A DNA stretch of 64,000 bases from Microbacterium sp. A20 (GCF_004794515.1 NZ_SSDF01000065.1:1-64000); one strand, 5' to 3'. Shown: positions 17,656 to 29,754, counted from the first letter of the stretch. The notes: a model not told the origin generated them from the letters alone. Numbers and translations are program-made.

Positions 17656-18669
17656 ATGTCCACCGCCTCCGAGCGCGCGCGCCTGCCCAGCATCCGCGAT
17701 GTCGCGCGGCTCGCCGGGGTCTCCCATCAGACCGTGTCCCGGGTGCTGAACGATCATCCGAGCATCCGTCCCGAGACGAAGGCCAAGGTCCTCGACGCGA
17801 TCGCCGTGCTCGACTACCGGCCGAATCTCGCGGCGAGGGCACTCGTCACCAGCAAGTCGAACATGCTGGGCATTCTCTCGGCGACGATCGGCGAGTTCGG
17901 TCCGACGTCGTCCATCGCCGGCATCGAGGATGCCGCGCGCGAGGAGGGCTACTCGGTCTCGACCCTGAACCTCCCCGCGACGACTCCGGAGGCGATCGGC
18001 AACGCGGTGCGGCAGCTCTCGCGTGAGCAGGTGGACGGGATCGTGGTGCTCGCGCCGCAGGTACGGGTGTTCCATGTCCTGCGCGGCATGTCCGTCGACA
18101 TGCCGTTCGTCACGCTGCAGACGGCTTCCGGTTCGGATGGGGTGAGCCTCTCCGCCGACCAGGTCGCCGGCGCCAGGGCGGCCACGGAGCACCTGATCTC
18201 GCTCGGCCACAGCGACATCCTGCACCTCGCGGGGCCGCAGGACTGGATCGAGGCCGAGTCGCGTATGCGCGGCTATCTCGACGGGCTGCGCGAGGCGGAT
18301 CTGCCGACGTTCCCCCCGATCCGCGGCGACTGGACCGCGGATTTCGGGTACTTCGCGGGCAAGGAGCTCGCTCTCCGCCGCGACTTCACCGCCGTGTTCG
18401 CGGCGAACGACCTCATGGCGATCGGGCTGATGCACGGGTTCCGCGACTCCGGAATGCGTGTCCCGCACGACGTGAGCGTGATCGGTTTCGATGATATTCC
18501 CGTCGCGGCACATGTGGCTCCATCGCTCAGCACCGTGCACCAGGACTTCCCCGAGCTCGGACGTCGGGCCGTGCGGATCCTGCTCGCCCAGATCAGGGGT
18601 GAGCAGGTGCCGGAGTTCGGCCCGCTGCAGACGATCCTGCGTGCGCGCGAATCCGCCGCATCACGGTAG
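17656..18669 (+). CDS. LacI-family transcriptional regulator
   Basis: 337-residue repressor-type regulator. The N-terminal helix-turn-helix is RDVARLAGVSHQTVSRVLND (residues 15-34), followed by a hinge helix (NLAARALVTSKSNMLGIL) and a periplasmic-binding-protein-like sugar sensor ending in VIGFDDIPVAAHVAPSLSTV. ATG at 17656 is placed 6-8 nt after GAGGAGG. It precedes, on the same strand, an ABC monosaccharide importer with an 8-bp-arm palindrome in its promoter, so local control by sugar-induced release is likely. Confidence 0.92.
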   Translation: MSTASERARLPSIRDVARLAGVSHQTVSRVLNDHPSIRPETKAKVLDAIAVLDYRPNLAARALVTSKSNMLGILSATIGEFGPTSSIAGIEDAAREEGYSVSTLNLPATTPEAIGNAVRQLSREQVDGIVVLAPQVRVFHVLRGMSVDMPFVTLQTASGSDGVSLSADQVAGARAATEHLISLGHSDILHLAGPQDWIEAESRMRGYLDGLREADLPTFPPIRGDWTADFGYFAGKELALRRDFTAVFAANDLMAIGLMHGFRDSGMRVPHDVSVIGFDDIPVAAHVAPSLSTVHQDFPELGRRAVRILLAQIRGEQVPEFGPLQTILRARESAASR

Positions 18670-18692
18670 CGACACGAAATCGCCGCGCGGAC

Positions 18693-18724
18693 TTGACATG
18701 GGTCCGACGGAAGACGACGATATA
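18693..18724 (+). promoter_or_regulatory. Candidate promoter of the monosaccharide transporter operon
   Basis: Consensus TTGACA at 18693-18698 and A/T-rich GATATA at 18719-18724. The 20-nt spacing is long, so the exact -10 is uncertain. The LacI-type palindrome begins two bases after it. Confidence 0.4.
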
Positions 18725-18725
18725 C

Positions 18726-18745
18726 CGATGTGAACGGTCACATCG
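18726..18745. promoter_or_regulatory. LacI-type operator palindrome
   Basis: CGATGTGA (18726-18733), spacer ACGG, TCACATCG (18738-18745): a perfect 8-bp inverted repeat. It overlaps the probable transcription start of the transporter operon, placed for steric repression. Confidence 0.65.
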
Positions 18746-18774
18746 AAGGTGACCGCACGTCGCGAGGAAGATCC

Positions 18775-20343
18775 GTGAGCACTACTGCAACGTTGCCGAC
18801 CGTGTCAGGCCCGATCCTGGAGATGCGCAGCATCACCAAGGAGTTCCCGGGCGTCAAGGCGCTGGCCGATGTCTCGATCACCGTCCGCGCAGGAGAGATC
18901 CACGCGATCTGCGGTGAGAACGGCGCCGGCAAGTCCACCCTGATGAAGGTCCTCTCCGGCGTGTACCCGTACGGCACCTACGAGGGCGAGATCCTGCTGT
19001 ACGGCGAGGAGCAGCGCTTCAAGGACATCGTCGCCAGCGAGCAGGCCGGCATCGCGATCATCCACCAGGAGCTCGCGCTCATCCCCGAGCTCTCGGTCAC
19101 CGAGAACATCTTCCTCGGCAACGAGATCGCCCGCGGCGGCCGCATCGACTGGCAGGCGCAGAAGGAGCGCACGATCGAGCTCCTCGCCCGCGTCGGACTG
19201 AGCGAGGACCCGGATGCGCAGATCAAGACCCTCGGCGTCGGCAAGCAGCAGCTGATCGAGATCGCGAAGGCGCTGAACAAGGAGGTCAAGCTCCTGATCC
19301 TCGACGAGCCGACCGCCGCGCTCAACGAGAACGACTCCCAGCACCTGCTCGACCTGATCCTCGGACTCAAGGCCAAGGGCATCGCGTCGATCATGATCAG
19401 CCACAAGCTCAACGAGATCGAGCAGATCGCCGACGAGATCACGATCATCCGCGACGGCCGCACGGTCGAGACGCTCGACATCTCGCGCGGCGAGATCAAC
19501 GAGGACCGGATCATCCGCGGGATGGTCGGCCGCTCGCTGGAGAGCCGGTACCCCGACCGCACGCCCGAGATCGGCGAGGTGTTCTTCGAGGTCAAGGACT
19601 GGTGGGTGCAGCATCCGACCGTCCCGGAGCGCATGGTCGTCAAGGGGTCGAGCATCAACGTCCGCCGCGGCGAGGTCGTCGGCATCGCGGGGCTCATGGG
19701 TGCTGGGCGCACCGAGTTCGCGATGAGCATCTTCGGCCGCTCCTACGGCACCTTCCTCTCCGGCACCCTGATCAAGGACGGCCAGGAGGTCGCACTCCAC
19801 GACGTGTCGTCGGCGATCAAGCACGGCCTGGCGTATGTCAGCGAGGACCGCAAGGTGCTCGGGCTCAACCTGCTCGACACCATCAAGCGGTCGGTCGTGG
19901 CCGCCAAGCTCTCCAAGATCGCCAAGCGCGGCGTGGTCGATGCGCGTGCCGAGTTCGCCGTGGCGGAGGACTACCGCAAGGCCCTGCGCATCAAGACGCC
20001 CTCGGTCGAGGAGGGGGTCGGCAAACTCTCCGGCGGCAACCAGCAGAAGGTGGTGCTGGCGAAGTGGATGTTCACCGACCCCGACCTGCTGATCCTCGAC
20101 GAGCCGACCCGCGGCATCGACGTCGGAGCGAAGTACGAGATCTACGCGATCATCAACCAGCTCGCAGCTCAAGGCAAGGGCGTCATCGTCATCTCCAGCG
20201 AGCTGCCCGAACTGCTCGGCATCTCCGACCGCATCTACACCGTCTTCGAAGGTCGGGTCACCGACTGCATCCCGGCCGACCAGGCGACACCCGAGGACCT
20301 CATGCGCAGCATGACCTCCACGAACCAGAAAGCATCCGCATGA
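18775..20343 (+). CDS. mmsA: Monosaccharide ABC transporter ATP-binding protein (MmsA/GguA type)
   Basis: 522-residue protein with two tandem ATPase domains, as in the carbohydrate-uptake CUT2 family. Domain 1 has Walker [10 protein letters not shown] and [21 protein letters not shown]. Domain 2 has the usual degenerate Walker A (GLMGAGRTE) and signature [14 protein letters not shown]. The subfamily closest in my judgement is the multiple-monosaccharide importer (MmsA/GguA with ChvE). GTG at 18775 follows GAGGAAG; an earlier ATG in frame would run through the operator. It overlaps the permease start by 4 nt. Confidence 0.88.
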   Translation: MSTTATLPTVSGPILEMRSITKEFPGVKALADVSITVRAGEIHAICGENGAGKSTLMKVLSGVYPYGTYEGEILLYGEEQRFKDIVASEQAGIAIIHQELALIPELSVTENIFLGNEIARGGRIDWQAQKERTIELLARVGLSEDPDAQIKTLGVGKQQLIEIAKALNKEVKLLILDEPTAALNENDSQHLLDLILGLKAKGIASIMISHKLNEIEQIADEITIIRDGRTVETLDISRGEINEDRIIRGMVGRSLESRYPDRTPEIGEVFFEVKDWWVQHPTVPERMVVKGSSINVRRGEVVGIAGLMGAGRTEFAMSIFGRSYGTFLSGTLIKDGQEVALHDVSSAIKHGLAYVSEDRKVLGLNLLDTIKRSVVAAKLSKIAKRGVVDARAEFAVAEDYRKALRIKTPSVEEGVGKLSGGNQQKVVLAKWMFTDPDLLILDEPTRGIDVGAKYEIYAIINQLAAQGKGVIVISSELPELLGISDRIYTVFEGRVTDCIPADQATPEDLMRSMTSTNQKASA

Positions 20344-21707
20344 CCACCGACACCACCGCAACGAAGCGCGGCTTCCACTTCAAGGACATCACGAAGATGT
20401 TCGGGGGCGGCCAGTCGACCCTCCGCCAGTTCGGTATCTTGGGCAGCCTCGTCGTGATCCTGGTCGTCTTCCAGGTGCTCACCTGGATCTTCAAGGGCAC
20501 CGGTCTGACGCTCTCGTCGGGCAACCTGATCAACGTCGTCAACCAGTACTCGTACATCCTGATCCTCGCGATCGGCATGGTGATGGTCATCATCATGGGT
20601 CACATCGACCTCTCGGTGGGCTCGGTGGCCGCGTTCACCGGCATCGTGGTCGCGAAGGCCATGGCCGACTGGAACCTCCCCTGGCCGCTCGGCGTGCTCC
20701 TCGGCCTCGGCGTCGGCGTGCTCGTGGGTGCCTGGCAAGGGTTCTGGGTGGCGTATGTGGGGGTGCCGGCGTTCATCGTGACGCTGGCGGGCATGCTGTT
20801 CTTCCGCGGCGCGAACCAGTGGGTCGGCGACTCGCAGTCGGTTCCGGTGCCGCAGGGCTTCAAGGTCATCGGCGCCGGCTACCTGCCGGAGCTGCCGTTC
20901 ATCCCGGTGCCTTTCAACGTCTTCACCATGCTGCTCGCGCTGCTGGGCGTCGCGTGGATCGTGTTCTGGGAGATCCGCACCCGCCGCATCCAGCACAAGA
21001 TGGGTGCCGACATGGCGCCGCTCTGGGTGAGCGTCACCAAGGTCGTGCTGATCTCGGCCGTGATCCTCGTCGCGGGATGGCTGTTCGCCACCGGCCGTGA
21101 GGGAACCAGCTTCCCGATCTCGGGCATCATCCTGCTCGCGCTCGTCATCCTCTACTCGTTCATCACGAACAACACCGTGTTCGGCCGTCACATCTACGCG
21201 GTCGGCGGCAACCGCCAGGCCGCGCGTCTGTCGGGTGTGAAGGACCGCTGGGTCGACTTCTTCGTGATGATGAACATGTCGGTGCTCGCCTCGCTGGCCG
21301 GCATGATCTACGTCGCCAGGGCGACGGCGTCCGGGCCGCAGGACGGCAACGGCTGGGAGCTGGATGCGATCGCCTCGGTGTTCATCGGTGGCGCGGCCGT
21401 CTCGGGCGGTATCGGAACCGTGATCGGGTCGATCATCGGTGGTCTCGTGATGGCGTTCCTGAACAACGGCCTGGCCCTGCTGGGCGCCGGTGCCGACGTG
21501 GTCTCGATGATCAAGGGCCTCGTGCTCCTGTTCGCCGTCGGTGTCGACGTCTGGAACAAGCAGCAGGGCCGCCCGTCGATCATCGGCTTCCTCACGCGTC
21601 GCTTCGGCCGCAAGGAAGACCCGATGACCGACACCTTCGACCCGAAGGCGAACTACCCCACCAACCAGAAGTACGAAGCCCCCGCCGTCGACGAGACGCG
21701 CGGATAG
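20340..21707 (+). CDS. mmsB: Monosaccharide ABC transporter permease (MmsB/GguB type)
   Basis: 455-residue membrane protein with about ten hydrophobic segments. Residues ~85-105 carry the CUT2 permease motif ([17 protein letters not shown]), and the C-terminal half has [20 protein letters not shown]. Length above 400 fits the MmsB/GguB branch rather than the ~330-residue ribose type. ATG at 20340 overlaps the ATPase stop (ATGA). It forms the channel for sugar delivered by the lipoprotein encoded next. Confidence 0.9.
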   Translation: MTTDTTATKRGFHFKDITKMFGGGQSTLRQFGILGSLVVILVVFQVLTWIFKGTGLTLSSGNLINVVNQYSYILILAIGMVMVIIMGHIDLSVGSVAAFTGIVVAKAMADWNLPWPLGVLLGLGVGVLVGAWQGFWVAYVGVPAFIVTLAGMLFFRGANQWVGDSQSVPVPQGFKVIGAGYLPELPFIPVPFNVFTMLLALLGVAWIVFWEIRTRRIQHKMGADMAPLWVSVTKVVLISAVILVAGWLFATGREGTSFPISGIILLALVILYSFITNNTVFGRHIYAVGGNRQAARLSGVKDRWVDFFVMMNMSVLASLAGMIYVARATASGPQDGNGWELDAIASVFIGGAAVSGGIGTVIGSIIGGLVMAFLNNGLALLGAGADVVSMIKGLVLLFAVGVDVWNKQQGRPSIIGFLTRRFGRKEDPMTDTFDPKANYPTNQKYEAPAVDETRG

Positions 21708-21769
21708 TAGGGGTCGAGTCGCGCACCGCACACGCGTCGAGACCCACACACACCAGAGAAAGAGATCAC

Positions 21770-22888
21770 ATGAAGAAGATGCTTCTTACGGCGACAGCGA
21801 TCGTCGCCGTGGGCGCTTTCGCCCTCACCGGCTGCTCCTCGGAGCGTGGCGGAGACACCGGAGCCGATGGTGGCGACGAGGCGGCAGCAGGCTTCGCCGC
21901 AGACGCCACGATCGGTGTCGCGCTCCCCGACAAGACCTCGGAGAACTGGGTCCTCGCCGGTCAGCTGTTCACCGACGGACTCGAAAAGGCCGGGTTCAAG
22001 GCCGACGTGCAGTACGCGCCGGCCAGCAACACGGTCGCCGAGCAGCAGAACCAGATCCAGGCGATGGTCACCGGTGGTGCCAAGGTCATCATCATCGGTG
22101 CCAAGGACGGCAAGCAGCTCGCGACGCAGGTCGAGGCCGCCCGCGACGCCGGTGTCGCCGTCATCGCGTACGACCGTCTGATCGAGAACACGGAGGCCGT
22201 CGACTACTACGTCGCGTTCGACAACTTCGAGGTCGGCAAGCTCCAGGGTCAGGCTCTGCTCGACGGTCTCGCCGAGCGTGCGGGCCACGAGGCTCCGTAC
22301 AACATCGAGCTGTTCTCGGGCTCGCCGGATGACGCGAACTCCGCGGTGTTCTTCAACGGCGCCATGGAGGTCCTCCAGCCGAAGATCGACGACGGCACGC
22401 TGAAGGTCGTGTCCGGACAGACCGAGATCGCCCAGACGGCGACCGAGGGCTGGAAGGCCGAGAACGCACAGCGCCGCATGGACTCGATCCTCACGTCGAC
22501 GTACAGCTCTGAGGCGCTCGACGGCGTCCTGTCCCCGAACGACACGCTCGCTCGCGCCATCATCACCTCGGTGCAGGGTGCGGGCAAGGACGTCCCGGTC
22601 GTCACCGGCCAGGACTCCGAGGTCGAGTCGGTGAAGTCGATCATGGAGGGCATCCAGTACTCCACGATCAACAAGGACACCACGCTCCTCGTCGAGCAGT
22701 CGATCAAGATGGTCGGCCAGCTCCAGAAGGGCGAAGAGGTCGACGTGAACGACGAAGAGCAGTACGACAACGGCGTGAAGGTCGTTCCCGCCTTCCTGCT
22801 GCCGCCGGTCATCGTCACGAAGGAGAACGCGGCCGAGGCATACGCCAACGTCCCGAGCCTCCTCGAGATCGTGAAGTCGTACGAGTAA
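21770..22888 (+). CDS. chvE: Monosaccharide-binding lipoprotein (ChvE type)
   Basis: 372-residue lipoprotein with signal MKKMLLTATAIVAVG and lipobox LTGC (C22). The mature part is a type I periplasmic-binding fold: IGVALPDKTSENWVLAGQLF, KVIIIGAKDG and VVTGQDSEVESVKSI are typical of ChvE-like multiple-sugar binders. The ligand is probably a pentose or hexose, not determined. GAGAAAGAG precedes the ATG. Last gene of the operon, followed by a strong hairpin terminator. Confidence 0.88.
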   Translation: MKKMLLTATAIVAVGAFALTGCSSERGGDTGADGGDEAAAGFAADATIGVALPDKTSENWVLAGQLFTDGLEKAGFKADVQYAPASNTVAEQQNQIQAMVTGGAKVIIIGAKDGKQLATQVEAARDAGVAVIAYDRLIENTEAVDYYVAFDNFEVGKLQGQALLDGLAERAGHEAPYNIELFSGSPDDANSAVFFNGAMEVLQPKIDDGTLKVVSGQTEIAQTATEGWKAENAQRRMDSILTSTYSSEALDGVLSPNDTLARAIITSVQGAGKDVPVVTGQDSEVESVKSIMEGIQYSTINKDTTLLVEQSIKMVGQLQKGEEVDVNDEEQYDNGVKVVPAFLLPPVIVTKENAAEAYANVPSLLEIVKSYE

Positions 22889-22922
22889 TCCCGCAGTGAC
22901 CTAACAGTCCTCACGGACACGC

Positions 22923-22954
22923 GAACCGTCCGGGCCTTCGGGTCCGGACGGTTC
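22923..22954 (+). terminator. Hairpin terminator after the ChvE gene
   Basis: GAACCGTCCGGGCC (22923-22936), loop TTCG, GGTCCGGACGGTTC (22941-22954): a 14-bp stem with one G-T pair, then GTCGTTGTC. It stands between two convergent genes and may serve both. Confidence 0.8.
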
Positions 22955-22961
22955 GTCGTTG

Positions 22962-23558
22962 TCATCCGCGTTTAGCGCGCGCGAGCGCCGCGAGTTCTTC
23001 GTGCGTCGTCGCCGAGGTGAGAGCAACGGGCGGATCGGCGAGGTCCGACCAGGCGGACAGCTGCTCCTCGATCCGCTCCAGCTCGGTCGCTCCGCCGGCT
23101 TCGATGAGCAGCTGGAGGATGCGGCTTTCGACGGATTCGGTGGGAACGTGCTGAGCCCGTTTCTCTACCCGACGCCAGCATTCGCCGACTTCTTCACGGA
23201 GCACTGTGCGCAGAACAGTTCCGCCAGCGTCCACGACGACCGCTTCGAACTCAGAGGCTTCTTCGGGCGCGTAGAAGAGCTGGGGGAAGATGACGTTCCC
23301 GCCGGACGCGATGTGTGCTCGGAGGACCGCCAACGCGAGCGGCTGGACTTCGGCGCCGGCCCGCACGAAATCCACAGAAGCCGTTCCCAGAAGGCCACGC
23401 AGAATGTCAACGTCCAGATTGAGCCAGCCGCGTCGGCCTTTCACGAAGCTCCGGGCGTAGGTCGACTTGCCGGATCCGGGGAGACCGTTCACGAACACGC
23501 AGCATCCTCGCTCCGTCTGGTCGCGAACACCCACGAATGCTGTGTGATCGTGATCCAT
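22962..23558 (-). CDS. P-loop kinase-like protein (AAA/zeta-toxin-like fold)
   Basis: 198 residues from ATG at 23558. Walker A GLPGSGKS at 25-32, then LNLDVDILRGLLG, which resembles the nucleotide/substrate region of small kinases such as gluconate kinase, adenylylsulfate kinase or zeta toxin. A second acidic motif lies in VVVDAGGTVLRTVLREEV. AAGGA precedes this ATG; a GTG 18 nt upstream (23576) is less well placed. No antitoxin gene is adjacent, so a toxin role is not supported. Substrate unknown. Confidence 0.7.
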   Translation of the reverse strand: MDHDHTAFVGVRDQTERGCCVFVNGLPGSGKSTYARSFVKGRRGWLNLDVDILRGLLGTASVDFVRAGAEVQPLALAVLRAHIASGGNVIFPQLFYAPEEASEFEAVVVDAGGTVLRTVLREEVGECWRRVEKRAQHVPTESVESRILQLLIEAGGATELERIEEQLSAWSDLADPPVALTSATTHEELAALARAKRG

Positions 23559-23623
23559 CGATTCCTTCACGACCACACCCTATTCGTGATCGGACGATGA
23601 AACCGGGTTGCTGGAAGCGCGCC

Positions 23624-25039
23624 TCAGAACGGAACGGGCACCGTGTCTGCGTCTGCTGCATCGGACTCTCGCCCCGACTCCGTGAACACCACCGTGTTCT
23701 GCGGCGGCGGGCGGTCGACGTACGTGCGTCCGGTCGGACTCGTCCACTCCAGCACGCCACCCGCTCGCTGCTCCACATGCCAGGGGGAGTGGTGCTTGAG
23801 CATGTGATGTCGTCGGCAGAACGCCGCGAGATTCACATCCGTGGTCGCGCCCCCGGTCGAGGCCGCGTGATTGTGGTCGAGGTCGCACTTCCGCGCCGCG
23901 ATCCCACACCCGGGGAATCGGCACCGTTGATCCCGCGCGCGAAGATGCCGCCGCAACTGCTCGCTCGGCCGGTAGCGGTCGACCGCGAGCATGGCGCCGG
24001 AGATCGGATGCGTCAGCACGCGATCCCAGCCCACGGCAGAGCCTGCCAACGTGCGGGCGGTGGTGATGTCGATCGGCGTGGTGCCGTCGAGCAGGGCGGG
24101 TGGCAGGGAATCGCGCGAGATTCCGCATGCTGCATCACCGGGCGCATGCACGAAAGCCGCAGCATCCGCCGTCTTCCGATCGTCGTCCATCAGCGACATC
24201 ACCGGCACCGAAACTTCGACGCGGGCCTGGATCTCGCCGAGCAACCCGTCGGTCGTGTCGTGTCCCGCGGGCGTTCCCGTGAGCAGGAGGTCGGCGAGGA
24301 GGTCGGCCCGCAACTGGTCGATCGTGCGGTCGTCTGCCGGATGGCTGTCGGAACCGGCTTCTTCAGCCGCTCGGGCCTTCTCGTGTTGGACGTTGTCTTT
24401 CTTCACCGCATGCGCCATCTGCGAGAGCCGGTCGAACATGCCGTGGATGAGTGCGGCCGGCCCACGGGCGCCGAGCTCGGCCATCCCGTCGTCGAGATCT
24501 CTCGTCCAGACGCGCCGCCCCTTGCGGGCCTCGCGGTGCCGTTCGGTGACCGTCCGCGCCTGAAAGCCCTCGGCCAGTCGCCGCACGAGACGCCGCAGCC
24601 GATTCGGAGACTCGGTCTCGGCGATCGCCACCGCCTCGGCGGCGTAGGCGGCGCGGTCGGCGGCCTCGTCGAGGTGGGCGCCCGCTTCGACGATCACTCG
24701 CGCATGCGCGCCACTGATGCGCCCGGCGCCCTGCGCCTCCCACACCGTTGGGAAGCGCTCGACGATCCAGGAGGCCTCCGCCATCCGCCGCTCGATCGTG
24801 CGGTCGCTGAGATGCTGCGCGGCGCCGATCTCGGCCGCCACCGTGCGGATCGCCATGTCGCCATGATCGGGATGCGCGGCCTCGCGGGCGATGTCGATCG
24901 CCAGGCGGCCGGCCATCGCGAGCATGCCGTCGCGCGCCGCCTGCATGCTGCTCAGCGTCGCCTCCGCCGCCTCGAGCGAGGCCACCAGATCGGCGAGCAT
25001 CGCCATCTGGGAATCTGTCGCGTCGAGTAGTGCGGTCAT
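23624..25039 (-). CDS. DUF222 domain HNH endonuclease
   Basis: 471-residue protein of the DUF222-HNH family, abundant and multicopy in Microbacteriaceae and other Actinobacteria. The N-terminal two-thirds is the helical DUF222 region (from MADLVASLEAAEATLSSMQA near 14). The C-terminal HNH motif carries the zinc-binding and catalytic residues in CRFPGCGIAARKCDLDHNHA and NLAAFCRRHHMLKHH. Biological role is unproven; proposals include mobile-element or mycobacteriophage-like homing functions. It stands alone. Confidence 0.88.
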   Translation of the reverse strand: MTALLDATDSQMAMLADLVASLEAAEATLSSMQAARDGMLAMAGRLAIDIAREAAHPDHGDMAIRTVAAEIGAAQHLSDRTIERRMAEASWIVERFPTVWEAQGAGRISGAHARVIVEAGAHLDEAADRAAYAAEAVAIAETESPNRLRRLVRRLAEGFQARTVTERHREARKGRRVWTRDLDDGMAELGARGPAALIHGMFDRLSQMAHAVKKDNVQHEKARAAEEAGSDSHPADDRTIDQLRADLLADLLLTGTPAGHDTTDGLLGEIQARVEVSVPVMSLMDDDRKTADAAAFVHAPGDAACGISRDSLPPALLDGTTPIDITTARTLAGSAVGWDRVLTHPISGAMLAVDRYRPSEQLRRHLRARDQRCRFPGCGIAARKCDLDHNHAASTGGATTDVNLAAFCRRHHMLKHHSPWHVEQRAGGVLEWTSPTGRTYVDRPPPQNTVVFTESGRESDAADADTVPVPF

Positions 25040-25117
25040 GACTTCAGTCCATCACGGACCACCGACATTCGAAACTATGTTCACCGGGATTCCGGCATCC
25101 GCTCGTCGCTGCGTGCG

Positions 25118-25966
25118 CTAGTCCCAGATGGGGTCGTCGGGGTCGGGGGAGTCCGTGCCGTCGGCGTCGGTCATGATGCGCGCGTCGGCGATCCACGACG
25201 TCAGCTCGCCGTCGTGGAGCATGTGAGGTCGCGGCGTGCCGAGAAGAGCGGGGCTCGTCACCACGGCCAACGGCTCATCGCTCGCGAAGACGACGACGTT
25301 GCCGAGCGGTCCTTCGTCATCGTGCGGTTCGGCGTCGAGCACGACGGCGACGTGAGCGAAGACCGAGCGCAACGTGGCCGCCTGTCGCCGCGAATACTCG
25401 AACGGATGCCCGTCGAGCAGGTTCACCGCCACCACACCGTCTGCGGCGGAGCGTGCGGCGACCCGGCGGTAGAACTCCTGACTCGCCACGTGATGTCGGA
25501 TGACGGCGGCATCCCAGAGGTCGACGACGGTGAAGCGCGCATCCGCCCAATCGTCCGAGATCTCCGCGTCGGTGACCGCTCGTGCATCACCGAAGACGAC
25601 GCGCACATCCGCGCTGGCAGGCAGTGGGAGCGCGGCGATCACCGCCTCATAGAGAGCCGGCTCGAACTCGACCACAAGCTGGGGCGACCCGGGACGCGTG
25701 GCCTCGACGTAGCGTGCCAGCGTGAGCGCCCCGGCTCCCAGGTGCGCGGTGAACAGCGGTGCACCGGGCTCGACTGCGGCATCCATGGCCCGGGCGATGT
25801 GCTGGGTATAGGCGTATTCGAGTTCGGTGGGGTCCGTCATCGAGACGACGGACTGCGGGATCCCATCGACGCTGAGCTCGTAGCGACCGGGTCGCCTTCT
25901 CGATTGCACCAGTTTCGCCTTGCGGTCGTCGAGCATGAGCGAGAACACCCGGCGTTTACTTGGCAC
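25118..25966 (-). CDS. Spermidine-synthase-like SAM-fold protein
   Basis: 282 residues from GTG at 25966. An N-terminal beta segment (RKAKLVQSRRRPGRYELSVD) precedes a Rossmann core with glycine loop HLGAGALTLARYVEATRPG, an acidic tip VVEFEPALYEAV and ADVRVVFGDARAV. This is the architecture of spermidine synthase and related aminopropyl/methyltransferases. The active-site DxxD-type motif is altered to VVDLWDAAV, so the true substrate is unclear. Actinobacterial paralogues are often annotated as fused-MFS/spermidine synthase. Divergent from the ABC-F gene. Confidence 0.72.
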   Translation of the reverse strand: MPSKRRVFSLMLDDRKAKLVQSRRRPGRYELSVDGIPQSVVSMTDPTELEYAYTQHIARAMDAAVEPGAPLFTAHLGAGALTLARYVEATRPGSPQLVVEFEPALYEAVIAALPLPASADVRVVFGDARAVTDAEISDDWADARFTVVDLWDAAVIRHHVASQEFYRRVAARSAADGVVAVNLLDGHPFEYSRRQAATLRSVFAHVAVVLDAEPHDDEGPLGNVVVFASDEPLAVVTSPALLGTPRPHMLHDGELTSWIADARIMTDADGTDSPDPDDPIWD

Positions 25967-26022
25967 CCGTCGATTTTAGGCTGGCCGCCGTACCCATCGC
26001 GCGCGGCTACCCTTGAGGGAAC

Positions 26023-27840
<1,818 letters not shown>

Positions 27841-27880
27841 GCGAGGAATATCCTTCTTCCAACGCTGTTGGGAGGTAGAG

Positions 27881-29650
27881 ATGGAAGGCCTCGAAGTAAC
27901 CGTCCTGCTCGGACTCACGATTCTCGTCGGAACCCTGATCGCCCCGCGCGTGCGTCTCGCGCTCCCGCTCGTCCTGGTCATCTTCGGACTGCTGCTCGGC
28001 TTCGTGCCGCAGCTGCGCGAGGTGCAGCTGCCGCCCGAGACGGTGCTGCTGCTGTTCCTCCCGGTGATGCTGTTCTGGGAGAGCCTCACGACCTCACTGC
28101 GCTCGATCCGCCGCGACTTCCGCTACATCCTCCCCATGAGCACGGTCCTCGTGGTCGCGTCGGCCTTCGCGGTCGCCGGCATCGGCGTGCTGTTCGGGAT
28201 GCCGTGGGAGATCGCCCTCATCCTCGGCGCCGCGGTCGCTCCGCCGGATGCCACGGCTGTGGCGGCGCTCGGGCGGCTGCTGCCGCGCCGCATGTTCATG
28301 AAGCTGAAGGCCGAGAGCCTCACGAACGACGGCACGGCCCTCGTGCTGTACGCGATCGCGGTGTCGCTCGCGCTCGGCGGCCAGATCACTCCGCTCTCGG
28401 TCACGCTCGACGTGCTGATCTCGTACGTCGGCGGGATCGCCGCCGGGGTCGTCATCGCCGGCCTGGGCTACCTGCTGCTGCGCCGCACCTCCTCGACGAT
28501 CGTGATCAACGTGGCGCTGTTGCTGATCCCGTTCACGGCGTTCCTCGCGGCCGAGATGATCCACGCCTCCGGAGTCCTCGCGGTCGTCGTCGCGGGGCTC
28601 ATCGTCGCCTACGTGTCGCCGCGGGTCACCACGGCATCCTCCCGCCGGCAGGCCGATGCGGCGTGGCCGTTCGGTGTCTTCCTGCTCAACGGCGCCCTGT
28701 TCGTGCTGATCGGGCTCGAGGTGCAGTACGTCGCGCACGAGATCTCGGCGGCCGCGATCGGCCGCCTCGTGCTCATCACGCTCGCCGTGTGGGCGACTCT
28801 CCTGGTCGTGCGCTACGTGTTCCAGGTGCTGAACGTGCTGTTCCAGCGCCAGAGCGGCGGACGCCCCGCGCGGGGAGCACGCTCGCGGGCTCGGGTCGTG
28901 TCCACGATGGCCGGCATGCGCGGAGCGGTCTCGCTCGCGATCGCGCTGTCGGTCCCCGCCACCATCGCCGAGGGCGGTGCGGTCTCCGGACGCGATGAGA
29001 TCGTGTTCGTCACCGCGGGGGTGATCCTGCTGAGCCTGCTCGTGCAGGGGCCGATGCTCCCCGCACTCGTGCGCTGGGCGCGGTTCCCCGTCGATCACGT
29101 CGAAGACGAGGAGTACGAGCTCGCCGAGCGGGCGATCTCCGGCGCAGCCCTCGCGGCTCTCGACGACCTCGCCGCCGAGCACGGCATCGGTCAGGAGGTC
29201 CGCGACCGGGTGCGCACCGAGGGCTACGCGATGCTCGAGTTCGCCAACGCCCGCACGCTGGCGCGCGAGCAGGCCCTGGTGGATGCCGAGGCCGAGGCGC
29301 TCGACGAGATGCTCGACGAACCGGATCCGCTGAGCGCCGGTACCGCGGATGCTGCCGGAGAGGATCCGGCGCCGAGCGGGGGAGTGGATCGGGTTACGGT
29401 GCCCGATGCCACGGACGGAACGGTCCTGCAGATGATCGCGACTTCGGCCGACGTCGACCTCGCGCAGCGCTCGCCGCTGATCCGGCACGAGGAGCACACG
29501 CGTCTGAAGCTCGCGCTCATCGACCGCAAGCGCGAAGTGCTCCTGGGACTCCGGGGCGCCGGCACCGTCGATGACATCGTCGTGCGCCGCATCTCGGCCC
29601 GCCTCGACCTCGAGCAGGTGCGTCTGCAGGGCATCGAGGAATACGACTGA
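27881..29650 (+). CDS. CPA1-type Na+(K+)/H+ antiporter (NhaP-like)
   Basis: 589-residue integral membrane protein with about twelve hydrophobic segments over residues 1-410, beginning MEGLEVTVLLGLTILVGTLI. The ion-binding region is recognisable as GAAVAPPDATAVAALGRLLP, with Asp in the half-broken helix, and ESLTNDGTALVLYA downstream. A hydrophilic C-terminal domain of about 170 residues (EDEEYELAERAISGAALAAL onward) is probably cytosolic and regulatory. GGGAGG lies 8 nt upstream of the ATG. Likely functions in pH or salt homeostasis. Confidence 0.88.
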   Translation: MEGLEVTVLLGLTILVGTLIAPRVRLALPLVLVIFGLLLGFVPQLREVQLPPETVLLLFLPVMLFWESLTTSLRSIRRDFRYILPMSTVLVVASAFAVAGIGVLFGMPWEIALILGAAVAPPDATAVAALGRLLPRRMFMKLKAESLTNDGTALVLYAIAVSLALGGQITPLSVTLDVLISYVGGIAAGVVIAGLGYLLLRRTSSTIVINVALLLIPFTAFLAAEMIHASGVLAVVVAGLIVAYVSPRVTTASSRRQADAAWPFGVFLLNGALFVLIGLEVQYVAHEISAAAIGRLVLITLAVWATLLVVRYVFQVLNVLFQRQSGGRPARGARSRARVVSTMAGMRGAVSLAIALSVPATIAEGGAVSGRDEIVFVTAGVILLSLLVQGPMLPALVRWARFPVDHVEDEEYELAERAISGAALAALDDLAAEHGIGQEVRDRVRTEGYAMLEFANARTLAREQALVDAEAEALDEMLDEPDPLSAGTADAAGEDPAPSGGVDRVTVPDATDGTVLQMIATSADVDLAQRSPLIRHEEHTRLKLALIDRKREVLLGLRGAGTVDDIVVRRISARLDLEQVRLQGIEEYD

Positions 29651-29754
29651 CCTGCGCACCTTCCCGGGCTGTGACGCCGTGTGACGACGCGATTCCGCAG
29701 GTTCGCGGGTGCCTGCCTAACGTATTCGAGTCCCCCAAGAGAGGAACCCCTTCC

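Noticed and set aside
22962-23558. Zeta-type toxin of a toxin-antitoxin pair
   Set aside because: No small antitoxin gene is adjacent and the fold is shared by many metabolic kinases.
29651-29754. SAM riboswitch upstream of metQ
   Set aside because: The leader is only about 100 nt and shows no SAM-box core or matching helices by eye.
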